A stretch of 64,000 bases of DNA from Tritrichomonas musculus (lineage: Eukaryota; Parabasalia; Tritrichomonadida; Tritrichomonadidae): assembly GCA_039105265.1 (NCBI GenBank), contig JAPFFF010000003.1:7874001-7938000 (forward strand). Direction: 5' to 3'. Of this stretch, positions 46,998 through 57,502 are shown in pieces (position 1 is the first letter of the stretch; each line of letters starts with the position of its first letter). Under the pieces are notes generated by a model that saw only the letters and a list, made by a program, of their open reading frames with translations, did not search any database and was not told the DNA's origin. Position numbers and translations under genes: made by a program.

Positions 46998-49202
46998 ATG
47001 AAAGTTATTGGATATAACGGTAATTCTTCCCTTTCTGGAAGCTTAAGCAATCAAACAAGAGAATATAAAGAAATCAAAACTCCTTGCCAGTCACCTCTCG
47101 ATGTCCCTTCTTTATTATCCTTTTCAACCTGTTGGTTTTCTGTTTGGATTACGCAAAATGGAGAAGCATTCGCAGTTGGTCCTAACGATGGTGGAAGAAT
47201 TTGTTCAAAAATGCGACAAGAAGAATTCCAAAAAGATACCAAAATTGAATTTACAAACAAAAACGGCCAACCATGCAAATTCATCTCGGCAGTTTGCGGT
47301 GATTTTTACACGCTTTACCAAGTAGCAGGAGAAACGAGCAGCGACCCATCCCAGCTTGTTTATGCTTATTTGAATAAAGGCACAACTTTTCTTAATATTG
47401 GTAAACGGTCACCACTGTCACTTTTTGGTGGTTGTTTTACAGCGGCAGTAATTGACACAGAAGGTGGAGTAATCATCATAACAAAGTCAGTTTTAAATTC
47501 TCCGACATCAGAACTTAAAAGTCTGAGTCTTCCAGATGGCGACAGAGCTGTCAAAGTCGCGTGCGGCCAATACGTAATCATTGTGCTAGGTGAAAGTGGC
47601 CGAGTTTTCGAGTATTGGTTATATGCAACAAATAATTCATTTTCAGAAGTCCGCGAACTTTCAGGAATCAAAATCAAAGAAATCAGTGGTATAGAGAATC
47701 ACTTTTTTGCTATTACAGAAGACGGAAAAGTCTTTGGCCGTGGAAATAATGGTAACAACAGACTTGGAATGCCAAGTGACAAAGACTATGTGAAAGTATT
47801 CAAAGTTGTTGAATCACTGGACAAGTATCATATCGTTGAAGCATTCGCTGGATTGGCTGAATCATTATTTAGAACGTCAGAAGGTGAATTTCTTGGCTGC
47901 GGATCGAACAGCAAAAGGAAGCTGATGCTCGAAGATGCAGGCAGATCAAATGTTTATCCGCTAGTAAAGACAACGATCACACGCGATGCCACATTCTGCA
48001 TTTTAGGGAACTGTAAAACAGTTGTATTTTTTGGTGTTGATCCTCCTCCAAACACGCCAAACAGAAAAGTCAGCCAATTCAGAAAAACAATTAATCCGCC
48101 CAAAATTTCCAAGAAAGTTTCAGAAATGACGAAAGAAGAACTGCAGGAAATGTTTGAATTGATACAGAAAGAAAACACATCACTGAAGGAAGAAAACGCA
48201 TCACTGAAGGAAGAAAGCACATCACTGAAGGAAGAAAACACATCACTGAAGGAAGAACTGAAGCAATCGAAAAAACGGATTTCAGAACTTGAGCAAGAAG
48301 TCAAAGAACTGAAAGAGAAGTCCGCGCCAGAAGGGAAAGAAAGCAAGAAAGGCTGTGGACTAGACATAATTGATACAGAGACACTTGACAAGCTGAAGCG
48401 TATCAAGTCGCTTGGACGAGGAGCGACATCCGAAGTCTTCGAAGTTGTGCGTGAGGAGCGATTTGCGCTGAAAGTCTACAACATGGAACTTTTGACAGAC
48501 AATGAAAATGACAATGAAAATGAAGAAGAAGAGAAGGTTGTCATCAACATGAAGAATGCGCAACGATTCATTCTCGAGTACGAAAGCATAGATCAGCTTG
48601 ACCACAAGAACATCATCAAAGCGTTAGGCGTCAGCTTTGGCGACTCGACGCATCCTCCAGCGATTCTCCTTGAGCACTGCGCGTCGAACCTGGAGAATAA
48701 AATCAAGGAGCTGACCGATTCAGAACGAATCAGTGCGATAGTCGACATCAGCAGCGCTATGAAGGAAGTTCACTCAATTGGCCTCATTCACCGTGATCTG
48801 AAGCTTGAAAACATTCTTGTTGACGAGAACAACAATATCAAAGTGAGCGAATTTGGCCTTGGCACGCTGATAACGCTGGACACAGAAACGATGAGCCGCA
48901 CACAGATGGCAGGCACGCTGAAGTACATGGCACCGGAACTTGTGCAGGAAAGAACGGACTACGATGAAAAAGTTGATGTTTACGCATTCGGCGTTGTCGT
49001 CTTCCTGATCCTCACGAAAGGCGAATTCCCAAAGATCAGCCTTTACGACGTCGGTGCTGGCAAGAAGGCCGACATTCCAAGCAGCGTCAGCAGTTTCTCA
49101 CGCGACCTGATCAACAAGTGCTGGTCATACAAATCGTCAGACAGGCCATCATTCGCCGAAATCTGCGACACTCTGAAAGGGAACGAAAGCAAACTTATTT
49201 AA
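46998..49202 (+). CDS. RCC1-like / coiled-coil / protein kinase, EFG variant (734 residues)
   Basis: RCC1-like blades fill about residues 1-350 (MKVIGYNGNSSLSGSLSN, AVCGDFYTLYQVAG, ITEDGKVFGRGNNGNNRLGM, LGCGSNSKRKLML). Four heptads of the type ENTSLKE (bases 48168-48255) form a coiled coil near residues 391-420. The kinase domain runs from about 465 to 730: LGRGATSEVFEV glycine loop, FALKVYN lysine, IHRDLKLENILV near residue 598, and YMAPELVQER. The metal-binding DFG is EFG here (residue 618, GAA at 48849-48851), while the close duplicate at 61728 has DFG. This may lower or alter activity. RCC1-kinase fusion recalls NEK8/9-type kinases, but the kinase looks like the TKL/Raf-like trichomonad group. 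The coding region is clearly richer in G and C than its flanks. Confidence 0.85.
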   Translation: MKVIGYNGNSSLSGSLSNQTREYKEIKTPCQSPLDVPSLLSFSTCWFSVWITQNGEAFAVGPNDGGRICSKMRQEEFQKDTKIEFTNKNGQPCKFISAVCGDFYTLYQVAGETSSDPSQLVYAYLNKGTTFLNIGKRSPLSLFGGCFTAAVIDTEGGVIIITKSVLNSPTSELKSLSLPDGDRAVKVACGQYVIIVLGESGRVFEYWLYATNNSFSEVRELSGIKIKEISGIENHFFAITEDGKVFGRGNNGNNRLGMPSDKDYVKVFKVVESLDKYHIVEAFAGLAESLFRTSEGEFLGCGSNSKRKLMLEDAGRSNVYPLVKTTITRDATFCILGNCKTVVFFGVDPPPNTPNRKVSQFRKTINPPKISKKVSEMTKEELQEMFELIQKENTSLKEENASLKEESTSLKEENTSLKEELKQSKKRISELEQEVKELKEKSAPEGKESKKGCGLDIIDTETLDKLKRIKSLGRGATSEVFEVVREERFALKVYNMELLTDNENDNENEEEEKVVINMKNAQRFILEYESIDQLDHKNIIKALGVSFGDSTHPPAILLEHCASNLENKIKELTDSERISAIVDISSAMKEVHSIGLIHRDLKLENILVDENNNIKVSEFGLGTLITLDTETMSRTQMAGTLKYMAPELVQERTDYDEKVDVYAFGVVVFLILTKGEFPKISLYDVGAGKKADIPSSVSSFSRDLINKCWSYKSSDRPSFAEICDTLKGNESKLI
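48168..48255 (+). repeat. Heptad-coding 21-bp tandem repeat, about four units
   Basis: Units of GAAAACACATCACTGAAGGA type encode ENTSLKE, ENASLKE, ESTSLKE and ENTSLKE. The 61728 gene has five at the matching place. Confidence 0.9.
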
Positions 49203-49674
49203 CTGGCCAACTTTGCATATCATAATATTCATCCATATTTAACAAGTGATGAATAATGATGAAAAAAAAATAAAAAACAATAAAAAAATAAAATTTTTAT
49301 TATTTCATTTAATTTTAAAGCATGATTTTGGATGATCATAATAACCTAAAAATGGTTATGGTCAAAATGAGGCCAAATTAACTCTTATTGATCTTTTGTA
49401 ATTTCATAAAGTGAGTAATGCCAAGATGTTAATGTTAAATTGATGTGTTTTTATAGATATGTGATATGATCTTTGTCACTTAATAATTCTTCTTTGTCAA
49501 ATATGCACAAATTGCAAGTAATATGATGAAAGGAATGTTTAAAAATCACAATCACAAAACCAAGATCAAAAAGAATAAAACACAGATACAAAAAAGAATT
49601 TTCTTGGATATTGATTGTTTTATATAAAATTTAGCCATTGAAGGTCAAATATAAAATAATAAAATATTGTCATT
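49203..49674. other. Non-coding spacer
   Basis: The first 44 bases (CTGGCCAACTTTGCATATCA onward) match the 3' flank of the 61728 gene, marking a shared duplication. The rest is AT-rich with nothing recognised. Confidence 0.6.
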
Positions 49675-50760
49675 ATGCGTATTGAATCATTTATCAAAAA
49701 AGTAAGAAAAGGAATGTTGACTTATTCAACGCCTGTTAATGCTGCTGCACGAAAGAATAATTTGGATATTTTGAATTTATTATTAAAACAAAATGTTGAA
49801 ATATGTGATTTTTGCTTTTATTATTGTGATTTGCTTGTGAAGATTGAAATACCAGCGTCTGCTACAACAATCGGAAATACGCTTTTGCTGGTTGTTCGAA
49901 TATAAAGGAAATATGTCTTCCTTCTGCTGTGATTAGAATTGGATGTCATGCTTTTGAAAATTGTTCATAATTGGTCCAAATAGCAATTCCTTCTTCTGTT
50001 GCATTCATTGATGATAATGTTTTCTTTGGTTGCGAATCATTGAAAGAAATCTCTATTCCTTCAACTGTATCAAAAATTAGAATTAATTCTTTCAAAGGTT
50101 GTAAATCTTTGATAAAAATACTGATTCCTTATTCTGTTTCTTCAATTGGTGAAGATGTTTTTGATGGATGTTTATCATTGGAACAAATATTGATGCCGTC
50201 TTCTGTGGCATTTATTGGACAATATGCTTTTAAAGGATGTTCATCATTGACTCAAATAACAATTCCTTCTTCTGTTAAAAATAAGAAATAGAACTTTCAT
50301 TGGATGCTCATCATTAACGAAAATCACATTTGAAATCCATTCTTCTTTGACTTCACTTGGTAAGTATGCTTTCTTATGTTGCTCGTCTTTAAAAGATGCA
50401 GCAATTCCTCCTTCAGTCGTCTCAATTAAAAAAGGTTGCTTTTCTGGATGTTCATCGATATCTAAAATATCAATTCCTTCTTCTGTTCTTCAAATTGAAA
50501 GTTTCGCATTCAATTGTTGTTCATCTCTGTCAGAAGTTAATCTTTCTTCATCTTCATTAACATCATTAAAAAGTGCACATTCAAAAATTGCATTTCTTTA
50601 AAGCAAATAATAATTTCTCATTCAATCATTGAAATTGATAAATATGCATTTTTTGGTTGTGAATCATTATCACAAGCTATTGTGTTCTCACAATTAGAAA
50701 AAACTGTCAATTTTCAATTTCCTCAACAAACAACTGTGATCCAGATTTATTTATAATAAC
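49675..50760 (+). pseudogene. BspA-like leucine-rich repeat gene, decayed
   Basis: A head with ankyrin-like NAAARKNNLDILNLLLKQN leads into LRR_5 (BspA/TpLRR) repeats of about 23 residues: VQIAIPSSVAFIDDNVFFGC, LKEISIPSTVSKIRINSFKG, LIKILIPYSVSSIGEDVFDG, LTQITIPSSV, then after 50291 SLGKYAFLCCSSLKDAAIPP and ISKISIPSSVLQIESFAF. The last unit, IIEIDKYAFFGCESLSQAIV, is in another frame. The reading changes frame near 49880 and after 50291 and 50580, and meets a stop near 49965, so it is a pseudogene. BspA-like proteins are a huge trichomonad family, partly surface-located; the ankyrin-like head suggests this one was internal. Confidence 0.85.
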
Positions 50761-50904
50761 AACAAAGGAATTTTATGGCAACTAATTTTATATTTATGAA
50801 TACATCATTCTTTTAATAAAAATGCTTTAAAAATTGTCTTTTGTGAATTCAAAAAGATAAAATTTTGGAAAAAATTTGAAGTGGTCATATCACTTTGGAA
50901 AATT

Positions 50905-51020
50905 TTGGATCATGTGCTTTCTTTTGAATGTCGAAAACTTCAAAATATTGTATTTTCAAATGATTCTGAACTTATTTCAATTTGCGATGATGATTTTTCA
51001 AATTATATTTTTTTTCCAAT
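50905..51020 (+). pseudogene. Further BspA-like repeat fragment
   Basis: Reads SFECRKLQNIVFSNDSELIS then ICDDDFSNY, a single LRR_5-type unit, downstream of the main relic and out of line with it. Probably the remnant C-terminal part of the same gene. Confidence 0.5.
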
Positions 51021-51081
51021 AAAAATTTTAACATTTGGAAAAAAAAAAAAAAATTAAAATTTCAAAAAGAACATCTTCCAA

Positions 51082-53163
51082 ATGTTAAAGTTGTGTGGAA
51101 ATAATAATCGCAACCAACTTGGTGAAGAGTCAAACAATAAAAGTCCTTTAGGATTTCCAGTCATCAATCCAGCAGTCAATTCTCACCTCGAAGCTTCCAC
51201 ACTTATATCTTTCTCGAATTATGGGAACAAAACGGTTGTGATCACGACAGATGGCATCTTACTCGCAGCAGGATCAATTCCAGGTACATTTCTGACCAAA
51301 TTCACTAAAATTGAGATTAAAAACAACTACAGTATCCAGCACCCGATTTCAGCTGTTTGTGGTTGGGATTACACTCTTTACATGGTTTCGCCATCAAAAA
51401 CGGATGACACTAGACTACTTGCCTACTCGAGTGACATTATAAAAACAGCCTCGCCACTTTTTCTGAACATTGGCAAATGGAAACCTGTTTCACTGTTCGG
51501 TGGTCGTGAAACTGCAGCTGCGATCGACGATGAGGGAGCGATCATCTTCGTCCCAAACTCTGAATCAATCGCTAAATCGCCGTCAACGCAGCTGAGCCGA
51601 TTTCATCTCCAAGAAGGCGAAAAGGCAAAATGCTTGGCATGCTGTACTGATTTCATCTGCGCAGTTGGCTCGAGTGGTCGAGTCTTCGAGTCAGAAATTT
51701 CAAGAGGAAGTAGCCTCAGCTTCAAGATCACTGAGTCACTGAAAGGAATAAAAATTGCAGAAATCAGTGGAGTGTGTAACCACTGCCTCGCAGTTAGTGA
51801 AGATGGTAGAGTCTTTTCACGTGGATATAACTACTGTGGCGAGCTCGGCATTGGAAAAGGAAAAGGAGAACCAAGCAAGTTCTTTGAGATTTCATCTCTA
51901 AGTGGTCACAGAATTTCACACGCCTACGCTGGCTGTCTTAACTCTCTTTTCCAAACTGTTGAAGGTGAATTATTCGAATGTGGATCCAATAAATATTGTC
52001 AGCTTTTCAGCCGTAAACCAAGCAATGATCTGGTTTATCTGCCAGTTAATACAGGATTGACGGAAAAGGCCACATTTTGTGTTGAAGGCTATTATACATC
52101 AGCGGTTTTTATCGGTCATGATCCAATCCAAAGTCCAAACCGTCGAATAATTGAAGAAACAGATGAATTGGATGAAGTTGCGCGTCTTTCAGCAGAGAAC
52201 GCAATACTAAAAGAAGAGAACGGGTCACTAAAAAATACGATCAAAGAATTGAATGAAAAGGTGAAAAAATTGACCACTCCGCTATGGAACTCGAACTTCG
52301 AACCTTTTGAGCAAGAAACGATCAACAAAATGAAGCACTATGAAGTGATTGGTCGTGGTTCTCAGTCAGAAGTAGTCAAAGTCGCTCGTGAGGAGGAGTT
52401 TGCGCTGAAGATTCTGCTTGTGAAGGAGAAAACGAAAAAGGCGAAAAGTGCAGGAGTTGACTTGTCCAGCGTGCAGCATCTGCTGCATGAGTTCGAGATC
52501 CTTCACCAGCTTCATCACCCCAACATTATCGAGGCATTCGGCTTCAGTTACGGTGACGAGACACATGCCCCATCGATTCTGCTTCAGCTTTGTCCGCACA
52601 GCCTGTCAGACATCGTCGATGATATGACTGATATTGAGAAGGTCTGTTCAATTTACGAAATCAGTCTTGGTATGTCAGCAGTCCACGCAGCAGGTTTAAT
52701 TCACCGAGACCTGAAGCCGTCAAATATCCTGATTGATAGCAAGAAACATGTCCGTGTGAGCGATTTCGGCGTCTCGTGCGTTTCCAGCGTTGAGAGCCAG
52801 ATGGAGTCGATGACTGGTGGAGTTGGAACGATCAAATTCATGGCACCCGAGCTTCTGAACGAGTTAAGCAGTTATAGCAACAAAGTCGACGTTTACTCGT
52901 TTGGTGTTGTGGTCTTCTTCATCCTGACTGGTGGCGAACTTCCAAAAATATCATTAATGGAACAAGGAAATGGAAAGAAGGCGAAAATTCCAAAAGAAAT
53001 CAACGAAGTCTCGCGTGATTTGATCCTTCGATGCTGGTCCACAAATGCTGAAGATCGTCCTTCATTCAGCGAAATCGTAGAGTTCATCAATTCGAAAAAA
53101 TTCAGTCTGATCGATGGCGTTGAAAAAGACATTGATGTAATCAAAAAGTTCCTTTCAATATAA
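51082..53163 (+). CDS. RCC1-like / coiled-coil / protein kinase, DFG intact (693 residues)
   Basis: The opening MLKLCGNNNRNQLGEESNNK is close to the kinase-less RCC1 protein at 31607-33037. Blades include AVCGWDYTLYMVSP, VSEDGRVFSRGYNYCGELGI and VEGELFECGSNKYCQLF. A shorter coiled coil (LSAENAILKEENGSLKNTIK) follows near residue 375. The kinase domain starts about residue 415: IGRGSQSEVVKVAREEEFAL, KIL lysine, LIHRDLKPSNILID, VSDFGVSCVS, KFMAPELLNE, and SFGVVVFFILTGGELPK. All standard catalytic motifs are present, so it should be active. Serine/threonine specificity is suggested by HRDLKPSN. The ATG at 51082 ends AT-rich flanking sequence and the coding region is visibly richer in G and C. 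Confidence 0.88.
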   Translation: MLKLCGNNNRNQLGEESNNKSPLGFPVINPAVNSHLEASTLISFSNYGNKTVVITTDGILLAAGSIPGTFLTKFTKIEIKNNYSIQHPISAVCGWDYTLYMVSPSKTDDTRLLAYSSDIIKTASPLFLNIGKWKPVSLFGGRETAAAIDDEGAIIFVPNSESIAKSPSTQLSRFHLQEGEKAKCLACCTDFICAVGSSGRVFESEISRGSSLSFKITESLKGIKIAEISGVCNHCLAVSEDGRVFSRGYNYCGELGIGKGKGEPSKFFEISSLSGHRISHAYAGCLNSLFQTVEGELFECGSNKYCQLFSRKPSNDLVYLPVNTGLTEKATFCVEGYYTSAVFIGHDPIQSPNRRIIEETDELDEVARLSAENAILKEENGSLKNTIKELNEKVKKLTTPLWNSNFEPFEQETINKMKHYEVIGRGSQSEVVKVAREEEFALKILLVKEKTKKAKSAGVDLSSVQHLLHEFEILHQLHHPNIIEAFGFSYGDETHAPSILLQLCPHSLSDIVDDMTDIEKVCSIYEISLGMSAVHAAGLIHRDLKPSNILIDSKKHVRVSDFGVSCVSSVESQMESMTGGVGTIKFMAPELLNELSSYSNKVDVYSFGVVVFFILTGGELPKISLMEQGNGKKAKIPKEINEVSRDLILRCWSTNAEDRPSFSEIVEFINSKKFSLIDGVEKDIDVIKKFLSI

Positions 53164-53680
53164 TTTTCTCTAAAGCAAAAACTAACATTAAATGTCTAAC
53201 AAAGTTTCTAATCTTTTTAATTAAACTTAATATCAGTATTTAAAAAAATTTATATAAATTTTGGTTTTTATTTTATTAAATAATAAAGATTAAGCTTTAT
53301 AATTATAGTTATAACTTATTTATAAATAAAGGATTATAATGAACATATTAATTTGAAAAAATATTAGTTGGTTATTTTTTTATGAGAAGCGTCGACGTCT
53401 TTTTTATATGGAAATAAATTGAAAAAATGCTGATGAAAAAATCACCTTGATTTTTTAATGAATTTATCGACCAACTAATTAAAATGTCATTTTTAATTAG
53501 CCAAACTAAAGAGGAAGAAAAGCTTTGGGACAAAAGCAGATAGTTTCACTCAAAGATTGCTATTAAAAACTATCAGCTTTGGATGATAATGCTGTTTCTG
53601 ACAAAGAGATTTAAAATACGGATATTACATTAGGATAACTTTTTAGCATTAGCAAGAGAACAGTATTCAATTAACGTTAA
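53164..53680. other. Non-coding spacer
   Basis: AT-rich; holds the possible short MITE at 53367-53475. No other structure or gene is supported. Confidence 0.5.
53367..53475. mobile_element. Possible TA-flanked MITE of 109 bp
   Basis: Inverted ends GTTGGTTATTTTTTTAT and, from the minus strand, GTTGGTCGATAAATTCAT; only the first six bases match fully. TA borders at 53365-53366 and 53476-53477. Short and imperfect, so tentative. Confidence 0.4.
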
Positions 53681-54118
53681 TTGAATACTCTGCATTTTTT
53701 GGATCAATTCAAATTAATTTTTTCAAAGGCTGTAAATCCTAACAAAAAGTTTAAACTTGGAATGAATCATCTTTCAGTACTTACTCAAAGTGAATATTAT
53801 TCGCTTCTGGGCTACAAATCTTTGAAATCAGGAAATCTTCAAAAACCAACGATTAAATCAAGTTATAAAAGATCAGAAGAAGTTGATTGGAGAACAAAAG
53901 GGGCTGTTACTGCTATTAAAAATCAAGGTGATTGTGCTTCATGTTGGGCTTTTTCAACAATTCAAAATTGCGAATCTGCTGAATTTTTGAAATACAACGT
54001 TCTTTATACATTTTCTGAACAATCTCTTGTCGATTGTGTAACAACATGCCAAGGATGCCAAGGAGGATACCCCTATCTGGCTTTTGAACATATTATTACA
54101 TTTGATTTGGTGTTGTGA
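53681..54118 (+). pseudogene. Cathepsin L-like (papain family C1) peptidase fragment
   Basis: FKLGMNHLSVLTQSEYYSLL is the end of an I29-type propeptide. VDWRTKGAVTAIKNQGDCAS then CWAFSTIQ gives the start of the mature enzyme with the catalytic Cys; FSEQSLVDCVTTCQGCQGGY follows. The frame ends about 60 residues past the catalytic Cys, so the His/Asn half of the active site is absent, and the frame has no ATG at its start (it opens with TTG). This is a truncated host gene. Trichomonads have many such secreted or lysosomal peptidases. Confidence 0.8.
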
Positions 54119-55045
54119 GCTTTTATTTTGATTTTAATTTTTTACCAAAATATCATATTTTTGAAATGCTCAAAAATATTTCCATTTATATGTTGAAACT
54201 CTTTTATATTCATTAACCTATTATTATCAAGTATTGAGCATAAAACTGAGTTATTTCTGTGAATCATTTCCTTTTCAACATATAAATATTCATTCATTTT
54301 CACAAATTTCAAAATTTTTCAAAAATGATCGTAAAAGTTCATATATTATTTGGATTATTAAGCTTAAGTAATATTTCTCTATTTTCATATTCAAGACTAA
54401 TATTTTTATTACTTTGCTTTTAAGAAGGCATGTTCATATTGACTATTAAAACGAAATGTTTTTTTGAGAATTGTCTTTATTATTTTTCACATCAAAGCTT
54501 TGCTTTTAATTGAGTTAGATATAATCTAAATGTTTCTTCAATAATTATTTTGCTTTTATTACTTATATATATGAGGATATCATCAATAAAGAAATTTGAA
54601 CAGATATAATCGCTAGACAAATTTTTTTATAAATTTTAAACATACATTAAAAATCAAAATTTCGATTTTTCTCAAAAATGTTAGCATAAAGAGTTATAAT
54701 TTTACTTTTGTTTATTATGCAATAATATATATAGAAGCGATATATATGATATATATGATTCAATATGGAAACAATAATCCAAATAATCCGATATTTCGAT
54801 TTTATTTTTTCATCTTCAGCAATAGAAAAAATACTAAAATTTCAATTTTTGGTTCGAATGCTATATTTGTTTATATCAACTATTAAGTGCTTAACATATT
54901 GATATATTTCATTTATTACCAAAGTCTTTGTATCTAAAGAAAAATCAAAAATAAATAAAAAATTTTAGAAAATTTTAAAAATTTTCCAATCACATTTAAA
55001 TCCATTTTCACATTTGAATCCTTTTCTGTAGATGTAAAAAATTAA
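54119..55045. other. AT-rich non-coding stretch
   Basis: No gene, RNA or repeat recognised beyond A/T runs and short ATATAT tracts. No trace of the missing second half of the peptidase was seen. Confidence 0.5.
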
Positions 55046-56080
55046 TATAAAAGGGTTCGACTTTTGGCGGTTATCATATTCTAAAATTATAAAAAATTAA
55101 TAATAAATAATATTGGCATTATCAATAGCATGATGCAATTTTAAATATGAAGCCGATTCTATTAGCCCAAATAGAGATATTTCACTAAAAAAAATAAAAA
55201 CTGAAAAAGTTTAACTTTTGAAAGGTGAAAATATTTTTGAGTTCTTATCTAATTTCCACTATTCAAAGAGATTTTGGGAATTTGTAAATATCCAAATATA
55301 TAAATATTTTATAACCTTCATATCATATATTCTTTTTTCATAATTTTATTTACATATTTTAAATTAATTAAAAAGTAATTAATTGAATATCGTATAAGAT
55401 AATATTATTTATGAAAAATAAAATTGAATTAATACGTTATTATAATTAATTCTCAATTGTGATATACAAATAAACTGAGTTAAAATGTTAAAATATATTT
55501 TATAATAATATAAATGTGATTTATAATATTTATAGTAAATACATTATCATTAATATGAGGATAATACTGATATATTATCAAAAAAATAAGCATTTGTTAA
55601 TAAAAATTAAACTGGTACGCAAATTTTCGGACGATTCAAATTTGAATGAGCTTTTCAAATATTGAATTGATTATTTTTAAAATTCAATGAATTGAATAGT
55701 ACGATAAAGTCCGAAAATTTGCGTACCAGTTTATATATTTTCAAAATTCTGATGTTATCAAAATGATTTTTTCAAAAACTAGCATTTAATTCAATTTTAA
55801 ATTCAAAATTTTTATTTAGAAAAAACAATAATTTCTTGAATATCAATAATATATTGTATTAAAAATTATTATTATATTTCTAAGCTACATATAAATAACG
55901 TGAATAGTAAATCATTTAAGAAAATACCTCAAGTAGCAAAATAAAAAGACTATTTTTAATGTTTTTTGGAATAAATAATGAATTTTTTAATTTTTAAGAT
56001 ATAATAAATGAATCTGAATTCTATTTAATATTGAATTAAAAATTTATTAATTAAAAAGAATATTTAAATTTTAAGATATT
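55046..56080. repeat. Tandem duplication of about 0.9 kb, unit A (with MITE insertion)
   Basis: Starts AAAAGGGTTCGACTTTTGGC and includes AATATGAAGCCGATTCTATT and AGCCCAAATAGAGATATTTC. The same run restarts at 56081 with small differences. Unit A is longer than unit B by about 122 bp, which is the MITE at 55610-55731. Non-coding. Confidence 0.9.
55610..55731. mobile_element. TA-flanked MITE of 122 bp with matching empty site
   Basis: Perfect 23-base inverted ends starting AACTGGTACGCAAATTTTCG, with TA at 55608-55609 and 55732-55733. Unit B of the duplication has no insertion at the matching place (near 56640, between TTGTTAATAAAT and ATTTTCAAAATTC). This shows both the element borders and that it entered after, or was lost from one copy since, the duplication. 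Confidence 0.88.
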
Positions 56081-56993
56081 ATAAAAGGGTTCGACCTTTG
56101 GCGGTTATCAAATTCTAAAATTATAAAAAATTATTAATAAATAATATTGGCATTATCAATAACATGATGCAATTTTAAATATGAAGCCGATTCTATTAGC
56201 CCAAATAGAGATATTTCACTAAAAAAAATAAAAACAGAAAAAGTTTAACTTTTGAAATGGAAAATATTTTTGAGTTCTTATCTAATTTCCACCATTCAAA
56301 GAGATTTTGGGAATTTGTAAATATCCAAATATATAAATATTTTGTAACATTTATGTCATATATTCTTTTTTTATAATTTTATTTACATCTTTTAAATTAA
56401 TTAAAAAGTAATTAATTAAATATCATGTAAGATAAATTTATTTATGAAAAATAAAATTGAATTAATACGTAATTATAATTAATTCTCAAATGTGATATAT
56501 ATATAAACTGAGTAAAAATATAAATTAATCTTTTATAATAATATATATATAATTTATATTATATATAATAAATATATTATCATTAATATGATGATATAAC
56601 TAATATATTATCCAAATAATAAGTATTTGTTAATAAATATAATATATTTTCAAAATTCAGATATTATCAAAATAATTTTTTCAAAAACTAGCATTTTATT
56701 CAATTATTAATTCAAAATTTTTATTTATAAAAAACAATAATTTCTTGAATATCAATAATATAATTTGTTAAAAATTATTATTATATTTCATGTTATATAT
56801 AAATAATGTAAATAATAAATCATTTAAGAAAAATCCTCAAATATCATAATAAAAACACTTATTTTAATGATTTATGGAATAAATAACAAATTTTTTGTTT
56901 TTTAAGATATATTAAATGAATATAGATTTTATCAGATATTGATTTAAGAATTTATTAACTAGAAATAATATTTAATTTTTAAGATATTATTAT
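56081..56993. repeat. Tandem duplication of about 0.9 kb, unit B (empty site)
   Basis: Follows unit A directly; starts AAAAGGGTTCGACCTTTGGC and ends near TTAAGATATT as unit A does. Diverged by scattered substitutions and small indels, so not brand new. Confidence 0.9.
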
Positions 56994-57082
56994 TTTTCAA
57001 TCAAAAAAAAATTGAGAGAGTCGACCCCTTTTGATATTATTATTTTTCAATCAAAATAAATTTGAGAGAGTCGACCCCTTTT
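56983..57082. repeat. Tandem repeat, two units of 50 bp
   Basis: Each unit runs from GATATTATTATTTTTCAATC to GAGAGAGTCGACCCCTTTT. The end motif GTCGACCCCTTTT is nearly the complement of the AAAAGGGTTCGAC that opens units A and B. Confidence 0.85.
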
Positions 57083-57420
57083 ATTAATATAATGAAAATA
57101 ATTGCAATATTGCTTTTATAATTTAATAATATATCTAAATAGCTATATCTTAGCATTAATGAAATTGTATGTTCTTTCTTTATAATTGAAATATTTATAT
57201 TTTTTGTTCAAAAATAAAAGTAAATAAATTTTTTACAATATTTACTCTACAGTTTTTTAATTAACATATATTTCATATTTTATGTTTCATATTAATAATA
57301 TATATATATAATTATAAATTATACTATTTCCAATAATTAACAATATAATTTCATATTATTAATTGAAAGAAACTAGCAACTTTTTGAACCATTTTCTGTT
57401 CGTTTATTATAAATTTACAA

Positions 57421-57502
57421 TTCACTTTTTGAAGCATTTCCAGTTCACTTTTTGAGGCATTTCCAGTTCACTTTTTGAGGCATTTCCAGTTCACTTTTTG
57501 AA
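57421..57502. repeat. Tandem repeat, about 3.5 units of 23 bp
   Basis: Units of TTCACTTTTTGAGGCATTTC plus CAG start at 57421, 57444, 57467 and 57490. Confidence 0.9.
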
